Part shown: positions 34,901 through 43,612 of the stretch, piece by piece | Position numbering within the stretch: the first letter of the stretch is position 1 | How the letters are laid out: each line of letters opens with the position of its first letter | Source: Nocardioides nematodiphilus | GTDB lineage: Bacteria; Actinomycetota; Actinomycetes; Propionibacteriales; Nocardioidaceae | Assembly: GCF_020216525.1 (NCBI RefSeq) | Contig: NZ_JAIWOY010000007.1 | Coordinates: forward strand, 149,097 to 213,096 | Reading direction: 5' to 3' | Length of the DNA stretch: 64,000 bases | Notes under the pieces: model-generated | What the model saw: the letters and a program-made list of their open reading frames with translations, nothing else | The model's database searches: none | Told to the model about the DNA's origin: nothing | Position numbers and translations under genes: made by a program

Positions 34901-36559
34901 TCAGTGGACGTGGTCCTGCTGCCAGGCGCGGAAGGCGTCGACCGCGGTCGGCAGGGTCGGGAAGATCCGGTCGGCGCCAATCCGGTCGAGGAAGCCGGTC
35001 GGCTGCAGGCGCCGGCGCAGGTCGTCCTTCATCCGGGCCAGTCCCATCTCGACGCCGTGCTCGGCCAGATCGAGGCGGACCTCCTCGAGGATGTCCGCGG
35101 CGGTGACGTCGATGCGGCTGATGGCCTCCATGTTGATCACCATCCACTCGGCGTCCGGGTAGTCGTCCAGCGCGGCGTGCGTCCGGCTGCGGAAGTCCTC
35201 GGCGTTGGCGAAGAAGAGCGGCGAGTCGTACCGGAAGACGATCAGGCCGGGGATCGGCTCGGCGTCGTCGTAGTCGTCGACGTCGTGCATCCCGGCGAGA
35301 CCCGGGACCAGGCCGAGGACCGCGTGGTGCGGGCGCGCCACGCGGCGCAGCAGGTCCAGGACGGAGAGCCCGATCGCGACCAGGATGCCCTCGAGGACGC
35401 CGATGGTGAGCACGCTGATCGTGGTGGCGATGACGAGCACGAACTCGGAGTGGCGGAACCGCCAGAAGCGGACCATCTCGGGCACGTCGACGAGTCGGAC
35501 GGCGGCGTAGACGACGACTGCGGCCAGCGCCGCGGTCGGGAACGCCTCCAGCACCGGGCGGGCGAAGAACACGGCTGCTGCGGTGGCCACCAGCGTGACC
35601 ACGCCGGTCAGTTGAGATCTGCCGCCGACCGCGTGCGCGATCGCCGTACGCGAGCCGCTGCTGCTGACCGGGAAGCCCTGCATCACGGCCGCACCGAGGT
35701 TGGAGGCGCCGAGGGCGAGCAGCTCCTGCTTGGCGTCGGGGCGGTCGTCGTCGGCGAAGGCGCGGGCGGTGAGGATCGTGTCGGTGAAGGTGACGAAGGC
35801 GATCGCCAGGGCGGGGCCGGTGAGGCTCCACCACTCGCCGGCGGCCAGCGCCGGGAGGTGGAGGTCCGGCAGCCCGCGGGCGATGTGGCCGACGGTCTCG
35901 ACGCCGTGGTCGGGCAGGTGGAGGGCGGCGGAGACGGCCGTCGCCGCCAGCATGCCGGCGAGCGCGACCGGGGCCTTGGGCCACAGCCAGCTGGTGATGA
36001 GCAACGCCGCGACCAGCGAGAGCGACAGCATCGCCGTCGGCGCGTGGGTCTCCCCCATGTGCCGCATCGCGTACCAGAACTCCCGGACGAACCCGTCGGC
36101 GTGGATCGGGAAGCCGAGCAGGTCGTCGAGCTGTGAGACGACCATGACGCCGGCGATGCCGGCCATGTAGCCGACCAGGATCGGCTTGGAGAGCAGCTCG
36201 GCCACCGCCGCCAGCCGTAAGGCCCAGCCCAGCACGCAGAAGAGCGCCACCAGCAGACCCAGCGCGATCGCCGTGCCCGGGCGGTCGTGCGCGGCCACCG
36301 AGCCGAGCGTGGTCGCCGTCATCAGGGACGCCGTCGACTCCGGGCCCATCGAGAGCAGCCGGGAGCCACCGATCAGCGCGTAGCCGAACAGGGCGCCGAG
36401 AGCGGCCCACAGGCCGACCTGCGCCGGGAGCCGGGCCAGCTCGGCGTTCGCCATCACCTGCGGGATGAGGTACGCGGCCACGGTCAGGCCGGCCAGCACG
36501 TCCCCGCACAGCCAGCTCCGCTGATAGCGGCGCGTCCAGGCGAGGATCGGCATCTGCAC
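34901..36559 (-). CDS. SulP family anion transporter with STAS domain
   Basis: A 552-residue transporter of the SLC26/SulP family. About 12 membrane segments occupy residues 25-410, including 'YALIGGSRLLSMGPESTASLM' and the conserved 'GFPVSSSGSRTAIAHAVGGRSQLTG' in pieces. A cytosolic STAS domain follows (about 430-550, 'WMVINMEAISRIDVTAADIL'). It carries sulfate, bicarbonate or another anion; the substrate cannot be fixed from sequence. I chose GTG 36559 (V-Q-M-P-I-L) because TAGGGT stands exactly seven bases upstream; an ATG two codons later and a GTG-led longer form are alternatives. Confidence 0.9.
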   Translation of the reverse strand: MQMPILAWTRRYQRSWLCGDVLAGLTVAAYLIPQVMANAELARLPAQVGLWAALGALFGYALIGGSRLLSMGPESTASLMTATTLGSVAAHDRPGTAIALGLLVALFCVLGWALRLAAVAELLSKPILVGYMAGIAGVMVVSQLDDLLGFPIHADGFVREFWYAMRHMGETHAPTAMLSLSLVAALLITSWLWPKAPVALAGMLAATAVSAALHLPDHGVETVGHIARGLPDLHLPALAAGEWWSLTGPALAIAFVTFTDTILTARAFADDDRPDAKQELLALGASNLGAAVMQGFPVSSSGSRTAIAHAVGGRSQLTGVVTLVATAAAVFFARPVLEAFPTAALAAVVVYAAVRLVDVPEMVRFWRFRHSEFVLVIATTISVLTIGVLEGILVAIGLSVLDLLRRVARPHHAVLGLVPGLAGMHDVDDYDDAEPIPGLIVFRYDSPLFFANAEDFRSRTHAALDDYPDAEWMVINMEAISRIDVTAADILEEVRLDLAEHGVEMGLARMKDDLRRRLQPTGFLDRIGADRIFPTLPTAVDAFRAWQQDHVH

Positions 36560-36566
36560 GATCCGC

Positions 36567-36572
36567 ACCCTA
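36567..36572 (-). promoter_or_regulatory. -10 element of the SulP gene
   Basis: TAGGGT on the minus strand, seven bases before the GTG at 36559; this spacing decides the start chosen. Confidence 0.5.
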
Positions 36573-36617
36573 GGCGACGAGGGGCCCCGAGCGCGGAGCG
36601 CGAACGGCACGAGACGG

Positions 36618-37109
36618 TCAGGTGGTGGCGATCGGAGCGCTGATCGCGCGGGTGACCGCGATCAGGTCGGCCGGGGCGAGCTCGACCTGCAGGCCGCGCT
36701 TGCCGGCGCTGACGAACACGGTGTCGTACGCCAGCGCGCTCTCGTCGACCACCGTCGGCAGGGGCGTGCGCTGCCCGATCGGCGAGATGCCGCCCAGGAC
36801 GTAGCCCGAGCTGCGCTGCGCGGCGGCGGGATCGGCCATCTCGGCCTTCTTCGCCCCGGCCGCACGGGCGAGCGCCTTGAGATCGAGCTGGTGGGCCACC
36901 GGGACGACGGCGACGGTCAGTCGGCCGGCGACGTCGGCCACCAGGGTCTTGAAGATCCGGTTGCGGTCGACGCCGAGCTGCTCGGCGGCCTCGTCGCCGT
37001 ACGCGGTGTTCTCGTCCGCGTGCTCGTAGGGATGGACGGTGAACGTCATGCCCGCCTTGCTCAGCGCGACGGTCGCCGGGGTGCCGGAGGAGGTCTTCTG
37101 CTTCGCCAC
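36618..37109 (-). CDS. ybaK: Cys-tRNA(Pro)/Cys-tRNA(Cys) deacylase YbaK/EbsC
   Basis: A 163-residue trans-editing protein that removes cysteine wrongly attached to tRNA(Pro). Family sequence is clear: 'TPATVALSKAGMTFTVHPYEH' in pieces at the start, 'RIFKTLVADV' near 60, 'VPVAHQLDLKALA' near 75 with the catalytic Lys in the following 'AAGAKKAEMADPA', and 'GYVLGGISPIGQRTPLP' near 105. The GTG at 37109 starts right at the family N-terminus; the longer frame from 37142 adds an unconserved leader. Confidence 0.92.
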   Translation of the reverse strand: MAKQKTSSGTPATVALSKAGMTFTVHPYEHADENTAYGDEAAEQLGVDRNRIFKTLVADVAGRLTVAVVPVAHQLDLKALARAAGAKKAEMADPAAAQRSSGYVLGGISPIGQRTPLPTVVDESALAYDTVFVSAGKRGLQVELAPADLIAVTRAISAPIATT

Positions 37110-37184
37110 GGGCAGAGCATCCCATGCCTGGACCCTCCCCATCGGCTCACCGGCGGCGCTAGCCTCCGAAGGCCGAGAAGGCGG

Positions 37185-39269
37185 TCAGATCTCCAGGAAG
37201 GAGACGCGGTCGCCGGCCATCAGCACGACCTTGCCGTTCGGGAGCTCCATCGTCCGGACGACCATGTCGTACCGCCGGCCCTCGAGGGGGGTCAGTTTCT
37301 GGGCGAGGGTCGAGCCGTCCACCGTGTACACGCCCAGCAGCATGGAGTCGTTGCGGGTGCGGAAGGTCGTGATGGCGGTGTGGCGGTCCGGGAGCCAGGT
37401 GAAGGCGTGGGTGTCGTCGGCGGCGACCGGCCAGGTCCACTGCCGGAGGCTGTCGACGGCGACCTGCTTGACGTCGGTCAGGTCGCGGATGTCGAAGAGC
37501 CCGACCTGCGCCTTCTCCTGCTCGCCGCTCGAGGAGAAGGCGACCTCCTGGCCGATGCCGAGGAGCTGGCCGTCGCCGAGCGGGTGGAAGTAGGAGGAGA
37601 ACCCCGGGATGTGCAGCGCGCCCAGCAGCTTCGGGTGCTCCGGGTCGCCGAGGTCGACGGTGAACAGCGGGTCGGTCTCACGGGCGGTGGACAGGATCGC
37701 GAGGTCGTCGAACCAGCGCGCCGCGGTCAGGGTCTCGTCCACGCCGAGGCCGTCGAGGCGCCCGATCTCGGTGAGCTTGGCGCCCTCGGGCCGCAACGTG
37801 ACGACCGAGCTCTGCTGCCTGCCCTGATGGCCGGACCGCGTCATCGACGTCGTCGCGACACGCAGGACGCCACCGGCCTCGTCCATCGACCAGCGGTCGG
37901 CGATCGAGCCCTCCAGGGTGCCGGTGGCGACATGCGTGGCGCTGGTGCCGGCGAGGTCGAACTGGAAGATCGTCGTCTTCCCGTCACCGCCGTACGGCAT
38001 CCCACCCACGACCTTCCCCGCCACGTCGTCGACCGTCCCGCCCAGGGGTCGGACGCAGTCGATGCAGCCGCCGAGTCCACCGGTGGTGAGGTAGAGGTGG
38101 TCGGCGGACTCGTACGAGATGCTCGTGGTGCCGGCGATCCCGATAGCCGCCGGCTCGGTGGGGGTTGCGGTGGAGAAGCCGACGACGCTCTCGGTCCCGA
38201 GTGAGACGCCGTCCGGTGGCATCGCGACGTGGTCGCAGGCGAGCAGCGGCCGGCTGCCGGAGCCGTCGTCGACGCGCGGGAGCCAGTCGTCGAGGGTGGT
38301 CTCCTTGACGATTGCACGGTTGCGCTCGAGCGCCTCCTTCGGGCTGAGATCGCCCTTCCTCGCGTCGTGGGGGTAGACGAACGGCAGCTCCGGCAGGCCG
38401 TCGGCGAGCACCAGGTGCACGTCGCTGCCCTGCAGGCGTGCGGTGTCGAGGCCGCCGGAGTAGCGCACCTGGGAGGTGATCGCCGGGTGCTGCGGGTCGG
38501 CGAGCGACACCGTGTCGACCCGGGTGCCGGACCCGTCGCGATTGCCCGCACGGAGCGTGTCCGTCCCCAGCGCGACCAGGGTGGCGCCGTCGAGCAGCAG
38601 CTCGGGGGCGCTCAGGTGCGGCAGGTCGAGGGAGGCGTCGAGACGGACCTGATCGCCGGAGACGTCATAGACCTTGATGGTGTTCTCGCGGGTGGCGCGG
38701 ACGAGCAGGGTGCCGTTGGTCTTGACCAGGTCCGGCTCGTCGACGCCCGCCTCCTGGTTGTTGGTCCCGGAGGGGTCGTTGGCGACGCCCCCGATGGACG
38801 CGCCGTCCGCGCTCGCCGCCTGCCCTGCGGCCGCCATCGGTGCCTTCAGCGAGCTGGTCCCACGGAGCTCGTCGTACGCGCCGAAGCCGCCCCAGTTCCA
38901 CCCGTACGCGCCGACCTGCTGCCGCGCCCGGTCCTGGTAGCTCGCGAGCAGCTGCGCGCACGAGTCGGCGGGCTTGAGCGACGCCTGGAAGGCGCTGTGC
39001 CGCAGCTCGGGCGAGACGACCCCGTTCGCCGCCGAGTCACCACCGGCGCCGCCGTCAGCGGTCGAGGCACTCCCGCCGCCGCCGTCCCCGACGTGGCCGC
39101 CGAGCACGAAGCCGGAGGCCACCGCCGCGGCGGTCGCCCCGACCAGCAGGGGCCGTACGAGATGACGACGGCGGCGGGCGCGTGCCTCGGCGCGAGCCGC
39201 GCGCAGGAGCTCGGCGACGGGCGGCCTGCCCTCCGGGTAGCTCTCCCAGAGCTCCTCGAGATCGGTCAT
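37185..39269 (-). CDS. Membrane-anchored beta-propeller protein
   Basis: A 694-residue protein. The first ~36 residues are cytosolic and helical ('DLEELWESYPEGRPPVAELL'), then Arg-rich, then a single membrane helix ('LLVGATAAAVASGFVLGG', about 42-60), then a Gly/Ser linker and a ~600-residue extracellular beta-propeller of the Beta_propel type with repeats such as 'DLVKTNGTLLVRATRENTIKVYD'. The topology, short cytosolic head plus anchored outer domain, is like an anti-sigma factor. It is coupled by ATGA to the sigma factor gene just upstream, so it may sense the envelope and hold the sigma factor; no zinc anti-sigma motif is visible. Confidence 0.84.
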   Translation of the reverse strand: MTDLEELWESYPEGRPPVAELLRAARAEARARRRRHLVRPLLVGATAAAVASGFVLGGHVGDGGGGSASTADGGAGGDSAANGVVSPELRHSAFQASLKPADSCAQLLASYQDRARQQVGAYGWNWGGFGAYDELRGTSSLKAPMAAAGQAASADGASIGGVANDPSGTNNQEAGVDEPDLVKTNGTLLVRATRENTIKVYDVSGDQVRLDASLDLPHLSAPELLLDGATLVALGTDTLRAGNRDGSGTRVDTVSLADPQHPAITSQVRYSGGLDTARLQGSDVHLVLADGLPELPFVYPHDARKGDLSPKEALERNRAIVKETTLDDWLPRVDDGSGSRPLLACDHVAMPPDGVSLGTESVVGFSTATPTEPAAIGIAGTTSISYESADHLYLTTGGLGGCIDCVRPLGGTVDDVAGKVVGGMPYGGDGKTTIFQFDLAGTSATHVATGTLEGSIADRWSMDEAGGVLRVATTSMTRSGHQGRQQSSVVTLRPEGAKLTEIGRLDGLGVDETLTAARWFDDLAILSTARETDPLFTVDLGDPEHPKLLGALHIPGFSSYFHPLGDGQLLGIGQEVAFSSSGEQEKAQVGLFDIRDLTDVKQVAVDSLRQWTWPVAADDTHAFTWLPDRHTAITTFRTRNDSMLLGVYTVDGSTLAQKLTPLEGRRYDMVVRTMELPNGKVVLMAGDRVSFLEI

Positions 39270-39781
39270 GACGTGCCTCCGGTGACATCCGCGAGATGGT
39301 GGCTGGCGCTGAGCTTGGCCAGGGCACGGGAGAGTCGGCTCTTCACCGTGCCGGCGGGCAGTCCGAGGACCGACGCCGTCTGGGCCTCGCTCAGCTGGAC
39401 GAAGTAGCGCAGCACGACGACGTCGCGCTGCTCCTTGCTGAGGGTGCCGAGCGCCCGGTGGACCGCGTCGGCGATGGCTGCGGCCTCGGTGCCGTCGGCG
39501 ACCGGCAGATCGCCGCGCGCCTCGTCGACGGGGGTGTGCGAGCGTCTGCGGTACCAGGACGTACGCCGCTCGGAGCGCAGCGTGTTGAGCAGCATCCGGA
39601 AGACGTAGCCCTCACGATCGTCGGCGCGCGCCACCAGGTCCCACTTGCGGTAGCACGTCAGCAGCGTGGCCTGGACGAGGTCCTCGGCCTCGTGCGGCCT
39701 GGCGCCGAGGAAGACGGCTGCCTTCAGCAGTGCCGACCAGCGTTCGGTCACGAACGCGGCGTACTCCGCCTCATCCACCAT
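39266..39781 (-). CDS. SigE-family RNA polymerase sigma factor
   Basis: A 171-residue ECF sigma factor with region 2 ('HEAEDLVQATLLTCYRKWD' near residue 32, 'YVFRMLLNTLRSERR' near 64) and region 4 ('LSKEQRDVVVLRYFVQLSEAQTASVLGLPAGTVKSRLSRAL' in pieces, 110-155). It directs transcription of a small regulon, probably for envelope stress. A GGAACC-N17-CGTCGT element upstream is a candidate autoregulated promoter. The ATG at 39781 has a G-rich site upstream; a GTG at 39802 is the alternative. It is coupled to the anchored beta-propeller gene. Confidence 0.92.
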   Translation of the reverse strand: MVDEAEYAAFVTERWSALLKAAVFLGARPHEAEDLVQATLLTCYRKWDLVARADDREGYVFRMLLNTLRSERRTSWYRRRSHTPVDEARGDLPVADGTEAAAIADAVHRALGTLSKEQRDVVVLRYFVQLSEAQTASVLGLPAGTVKSRLSRALAKLSASHHLADVTGGTS

Positions 39782-39835
39782 CCCGCTCGCTCCCCCGGTC
39801 ACTGCGCGGGCAGCACGTCTGCCTCGGCTGACAGT

Positions 39836-39864
39836 ACGACGCGGCGGGACCCGTGTTCGGTTCC
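39836..39864 (-). promoter_or_regulatory. Candidate ECF-type promoter of the sigma factor
   Basis: On the minus strand GGAACC (39864-39859), a 17-base spacer and CGTCGT (39841-39836) match the -35 and -10 shape of ECF sigma promoters, suggesting autoregulation. Confidence 0.55.
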
Positions 39865-39887
39865 CAGCCCGAGGGACCTCTTCGCGG

Positions 39888-40472
39888 CTAGGGGCGGGTG
39901 GCCTCGAAGCGCATCACGTGCCCGATGGCCGTCGAGGCGACCGCGACGCCGGTGAATCCCGCATCGCGCAGGGCGACCCGCAGCTCCACCGACCCGATCA
40001 TGCTCACCGGTGAGCCGTCGACGCGATGCACCAGCCGCGCAGCGAGCGAGTCGGTGAGGTCGTACCCGACGAGCCGCCCGCCGGGACGCAGCACCCGCAG
40101 CGCCTCGGTCAGCGCCGGACGCCAGTCCACGACGTGGTGGAGCATGAGGTACGAGGTGACGACGTCGAAGGTCGCGTCCGCGAACGGCAGCGCGGTGACG
40201 TCGGCCTGCTCGACGCTGACCTGCGCGAGCGAGGCCAGACGCCTGCGCGCGGCCGCGACCATGACCGGGTCGATGTCGGTCACGGTGAGTCGCAGATCCG
40301 GGAAGCGGTCGATCACACCGGCCGCCATCGCGCCGGTGCCGCCGCCGATCTCCAGGACGTCGCCGTGCAGGTCGTCGCCCGACAGGGCCCAGGGCAGCAC
40401 GACCCGCTCAGCGAAGGCGCACCACGGCAGGCTCCGGCAGAACGTGCGCTCGACGACCGACATCACGGGCAT
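39888..40472 (-). CDS. Class I SAM-dependent methyltransferase
   Basis: A 194-residue methyltransferase. The SAM-binding motif I is 'DVLEIGGGTGAMA' near residue 40, followed by 'VTDIDPVMVAAARRR' with the acidic ribose contact, 'ADVTALPFADATFDVVTSYLMLHH' in pieces near 90, and 'ALRVLRPGGRLVGYDL' near 125. It resembles UbiE/COQ5-like small-molecule methyltransferases; the substrate is unknown. Its start is preceded by TACGGT at six bases. It lies upstream of the sigma factor gene on the same strand, with an 85-base gap that holds the ECF-type promoter. Confidence 0.87.
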   Translation of the reverse strand: MPVMSVVERTFCRSLPWCAFAERVVLPWALSGDDLHGDVLEIGGGTGAMAAGVIDRFPDLRLTVTDIDPVMVAAARRRLASLAQVSVEQADVTALPFADATFDVVTSYLMLHHVVDWRPALTEALRVLRPGGRLVGYDLTDSLAARLVHRVDGSPVSMIGSVELRVALRDAGFTGVAVASTAIGHVMRFEATRP

Positions 40473-40478
40473 GCGCCG

Positions 40479-40484
40479 ACCGTA
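40479..40484 (-). promoter_or_regulatory. -10 element of the methyltransferase gene
   Basis: TACGGT on the minus strand, six bases before the ATG at 40472. Confidence 0.45.
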
Positions 40485-40500
40485 GCCGACGGCGGCGCCG

Positions 40501-41130
40501 CTAGCCGAGAGCGACGACGACGCGCTCGGCGAGCAGGGAGACGCCGACCAGGATCATCGCAGTGCCGGCGATACGCGTGACGAGGCCCGCGATGCTGGGC
40601 CGGGCGCGCAGGACGCGCTCCATCACGACGCCCATCGGCAGGTAGAACGAGCCGGCGAGGAGCACGAAGACGGTGCCGAGCAGCGCGAGCTGGGCCGGCA
40701 GCGGCCAGGTGTCCTGGGCGTGCGCGAACTGGGGCAGGATCGAGACGAAGATCAGCACGCCCTTGGGGTTCAGGCCGCTGACCGCGATGCCGCGGGTGAA
40801 GGTGCCGCGCGGGGACACGGTGAGCACCTCGCCGGCGCCGAAGGCGGCCGTACGGGCGGCGCGCAGGGTGCCGATGCCGAGCCGGATCAGGTAGAGCGCA
40901 CCGGCCACGGTGAGGACCATCAGGGCGATCGGCTGAGCGGCGATGAGACCGCCGACACCGACGGAGACGACCAGCGTGATGAGGACGTAGCCGACCATCA
41001 GGCCACCGACGGCCGGCACCAGGACGCGGTCGCGGGCACCGACGCCGAGGACGTAGGCCCAGTCCGGACCGGGCACGGCGATCATGGTCAGAGCGATCGC
41101 TGCGAAGCCGAGGACGGCCGACATCTCCAT
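40501..41130 (-). CDS. LysE family translocator (amino acid exporter)
   Basis: A 209-residue membrane protein with six helices of the LysE/RhtB family. 'AVPGPDWAYVLGVGARDR' near residue 20 is the conserved first-loop segment, and 'GLNPKGVLIFVSILPQF' near 120 is the second signature. It exports amino acids or analogues. An ATG at 41130 and another at 41124 are both possible starts. It is divergent from an Lrp/AsnC regulator, the usual arrangement for amino acid exporters, so that regulator probably induces it when its amino acid is abundant. Confidence 0.88.
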   Translation of the reverse strand: MEMSAVLGFAAIALTMIAVPGPDWAYVLGVGARDRVLVPAVGGLMVGYVLITLVVSVGVGGLIAAQPIALMVLTVAGALYLIRLGIGTLRAARTAAFGAGEVLTVSPRGTFTRGIAVSGLNPKGVLIFVSILPQFAHAQDTWPLPAQLALLGTVFVLLAGSFYLPMGVVMERVLRARPSIAGLVTRIAGTAMILVGVSLLAERVVVALG

Positions 41131-41212
41131 GGGCGGAAATGTACGAGGAATTCCGCGCAATGTGCTTCGCGTCTGATCGCCATTTGCACGATCCAGTGGA
41201 AGGATTGCTCGC

Positions 41213-41668
41213 ATGGACGCACTTGACCGGGAGATTCTCTCTCTGATGCAGGAGGACGGCCGGTTGAGCGTCACCGACCTCGCCTCGCAGGTCGGGCTGA
41301 GCCTCTCGGCCTGTCACCGCCGGCTCAAGGAGCTGGAGACCACCGGCGCCATCCAGCGCTACCGCGCCGTGATCTCCCCGAAGGCCGTCGGGCTCGACTT
41401 CGAGACCATCGTCTTCATCACCTTGGACCGCTCCGACGTGCACGCGATCGGGGAGTTCGAGGAGGCGGTGACGAAGCTGCCCAACGTGGTCGAGGCCGAG
41501 CGGCTCTTCGGTGAGCCGGACTTCATGATCCGGGTGCTGACCAGGGACCTGGCCGGCTACCAGGAGCTCTACGACCGCGCGCTCAGCCACCTGCCGGGCG
41601 CCAAGCGGCTCACCTCGACGATCGTGATGAAGCGGATCGGCCCGGAGCGGACCGTTCCCGTGCGCTGA
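41213..41668 (+). CDS. Lrp/AsnC family transcriptional regulator
   Basis: A 151-residue regulator. The N-terminal winged helix is 'LDREILSLMQEDGRLSVTDLASQVGLSLSACHRRLKELE' in pieces (residues 3-43), and the C-terminal RAM ligand domain follows ('VVEAERLFGEPDFMIRVLTRDLAGYQELY' in pieces). It binds an amino acid and forms dimers to octamers. GGAAGG lies nine bases upstream of the ATG. It is divergent from lysE across an 82-base gap and is its probable regulator. Confidence 0.92.
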   Translation: MDALDREILSLMQEDGRLSVTDLASQVGLSLSACHRRLKELETTGAIQRYRAVISPKAVGLDFETIVFITLDRSDVHAIGEFEEAVTKLPNVVEAERLFGEPDFMIRVLTRDLAGYQELYDRALSHLPGAKRLTSTIVMKRIGPERTVPVR

Positions 41669-41781
41669 GGGCCAGCGTCGTCGACCGGCCCGCGCGCGAC
41701 GCCGGTCCTCGCGGCACAGGCGACACTGGCGGCCGCGGCGCGCACCGGCGCACAGTAGGGGTCCACCACCAGGAGGCTCCG

Positions 41782-42174
41782 ATGAGCGCTGACCAGGTCG
41801 TACCCGAGACGCAGGGCGTCTCGTCATCGCTGCTGGGGGTGATCGACCTCGGCGCGGAGATCCCCTCGATGGCCGGCTACCAGCTGCGCACCCGGCTCTT
41901 CATCTTCGCCCCGGGCGCGGTCTTCGGCCCGCTGCACGACCACGTCGGACGCCCCGGGACGGTCTACGTGCTGAGCGGCACCATCACCGACCATCGCGAC
42001 GGCGTCGCTCGCGACTACGGTCCCGGCCTGGGCTGGCCCGAGGACCACGCCACCACGCACTGGCTGGAAAACCGCGGTACGGAGCCCGCCGTCGAGGTCT
42101 CGGTCGACGTGGTCCGCGCCCCGGAGGGTGCCGGCGCGGGACAGATCCCGCAGGTGCACGATCGAGCAGGGTGA
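41782..42174 (+). CDS. Cupin domain protein
   Basis: A 130-residue single cupin. Motif 1 is 'GPLHDHVGRPGTVYVLSG' (residues about 52-69) with two His and one Glu position changed to Thr/Val; motif 2 is 'WPEDHATTHWLENRG' near 93. It may bind a metal and act as a small-molecule enzyme or binding protein. AGGAGG stands eight bases before the ATG, so the start is firm. It is a single gene convergent with arr. Confidence 0.83.
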   Translation: MSADQVVPETQGVSSSLLGVIDLGAEIPSMAGYQLRTRLFIFAPGAVFGPLHDHVGRPGTVYVLSGTITDHRDGVARDYGPGLGWPEDHATTHWLENRGTEPAVEVSVDVVRAPEGAGAGQIPQVHDRAG

Positions 42175-42208
42175 GAGCACACCTGCGGCCAGATGGCCGC
42201 TGCCCTGA

Positions 42209-42643
42209 TCAGTCGTAGATGACGGCCTCACCACGGGCCCGCAGGGCGGCCAGGCCGTCGTGCATCGCCCGGAGCCGCTCCGGGTCGTGGCCGGTCCAGT
42301 CGGTGATCTCTCCGACGACGCGCAGCGGCTCGCGACTGCGGTAGGAGCGCGTGGGGTTCCCCGGGAGCTTCTTGTCGGTGACGTTGGGGTCGTCCTCGAA
42401 CTCCCCCGTCGGCTCGACGAGGTAGATCCGGCCCGGGCCCTCGCCCTGGGCGAGCTCGGCTCCCCACACCGCGGCGTCGAGGGTCTCGGTGAAGTAGATG
42501 TAGTTCATCAGCCGGCCGGCCTCGTAGTTGGACTCGCGGCCCGCGACGAGCAGGTCGCCGACCGCCAGCGCGGCCTTCGTGCCGTGCAGATAGGCACCCT
42601 CGCGGTAGATCTCGAACGGGATCGGCGCGCGTGTCTCACTCAC
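42209..42643 (-). CDS. arr: NAD+-rifampin ADP-ribosyltransferase
   Basis: A 144-residue Arr enzyme, which inactivates rifampin by ADP-ribosylating the ansa-chain hydroxyl at C23. Diagnostic segments are 'YREGAYLHGTKAALAVGDLLV' in pieces near residue 15, 'YIYFTETLDAAVWGAELA' near 53 and 'RIYLVEPTGEFEDDPNVTDKKLPGNPTRSYRS' in pieces near 78. The length is normal and the family residues look intact. The GTG at 42643 lies 10 bases after the cation efflux gene, so the two are probably cotranscribed. Chromosomal Arr proteins are widespread in actinobacteria, where a native role in stress has been suggested. Confidence 0.93.
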   Translation of the reverse strand: MSETRAPIPFEIYREGAYLHGTKAALAVGDLLVAGRESNYEAGRLMNYIYFTETLDAAVWGAELAQGEGPGRIYLVEPTGEFEDDPNVTDKKLPGNPTRSYRSREPLRVVGEITDWTGHDPERLRAMHDGLAALRARGEAVIYD

Positions 42644-42653
42644 CTCGGGGACT

Positions 42654-43583
42654 CTAGCCGTGCGCACCGTGCTCGTGCTCGGTGTGGCTGGCCTGCTCGA
42701 ACTGGAAGGTGGAGTGCTCGACGTCGAAGTGCCCGCCCAGGCACTCCTGCAGCTCGTCGAGCAGACGCGGGGTGTGGCCGTCGAGGAAGCACTCGTCGTC
42801 GACCACCACGTGTGCCGAGAGCGCCAGCATGCCCGACGTGATCGTCCAGGCGTGTAGGTCGTGCACGTCGCGGACGTGGTCGACGCCGAGCAGGTGGGCG
42901 CGGACCTGCGCCAGGTCGACGCCGCCGGGCGCACCCTCGAGCAGGATCTTGCCGGAGTCGCGCAGCAATCCCCACGCGGCCCGCACCATCAGCGCCACCA
43001 CGATCAGCGAGGCGACCGAGTCGGCCTTCGACCAGCCCGTCGTCAGGATCACGATGGCGGCGATGACCGTGCCGATGAACCCGTAGAGGTCGGTGAGGAT
43101 GTGCTGGTAGGCGCCTTCGATGTTGAGGCTGGCACGGCTGGCGCGCGCGATCAGCCATGCGGCGGCGACGTTGACCACGCAGCCGGCGAGCGCGACGACG
43201 AGCACGGGCACGCCGGCCACGTCGGGGTGCGTGGAGACCATCCGCCGGATCGCCTCCACCAGCACGATCCCGGAGACCACCAGCATGGTGATGCCGTTGC
43301 CGGCGGCCGCGACGATCTCGGCCCGCTTCAGGCCGTACGTCCACCGCTCGCTCACCGGACGCGCCGACAGGGTCATCGCCCACAGCGCCACCGCGATGGC
43401 GCCGGCGTCGGTGAGCATGTGGCCGGCGTCGGAGAGCAGCGCCAGCGAGTCGGCGATGAACGCCACCACCACCTCGCCGGCCATGAAGGCCAGCATCAGG
43501 ATCAAGGCGGCGACCAGATAGCCACGGCGGGCGTCGCTGCCGACGGCGTGCGTGTGTCCGTGTGCGTGCCCCTGGTGATCCAC
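42654..43583 (-). CDS. Cation diffusion facilitator (CzcD-like)
   Basis: A 309-residue efflux protein with six membrane helices and a C-terminal cytosolic domain. A His-rich start ('GHAHGHTHA') is followed by zinc-site helices: 'LLSDAGHMLTDAGAIAVA' in TM2 near residue 50 and 'HILTDLYGFIGTVIAAI' in TM5 near 165 (both His-x3-Asp). It exports Zn2+, Co2+ or Cd2+ by proton exchange. It is divergent from the cobalamin riboswitch and cobN, so cobalt balance is a possible job; that is inference. A His-rich tail ends the protein. Confidence 0.92.
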   Translation of the reverse strand: MDHQGHAHGHTHAVGSDARRGYLVAALILMLAFMAGEVVVAFIADSLALLSDAGHMLTDAGAIAVALWAMTLSARPVSERWTYGLKRAEIVAAAGNGITMLVVSGIVLVEAIRRMVSTHPDVAGVPVLVVALAGCVVNVAAAWLIARASRASLNIEGAYQHILTDLYGFIGTVIAAIVILTTGWSKADSVASLIVVALMVRAAWGLLRDSGKILLEGAPGGVDLAQVRAHLLGVDHVRDVHDLHAWTITSGMLALSAHVVVDDECFLDGHTPRLLDELQECLGGHFDVEHSTFQFEQASHTEHEHGAHG

Positions 43584-43612
43584 GCGCCCATCCTCCCGTA
43601 CTGTTCGTGATG

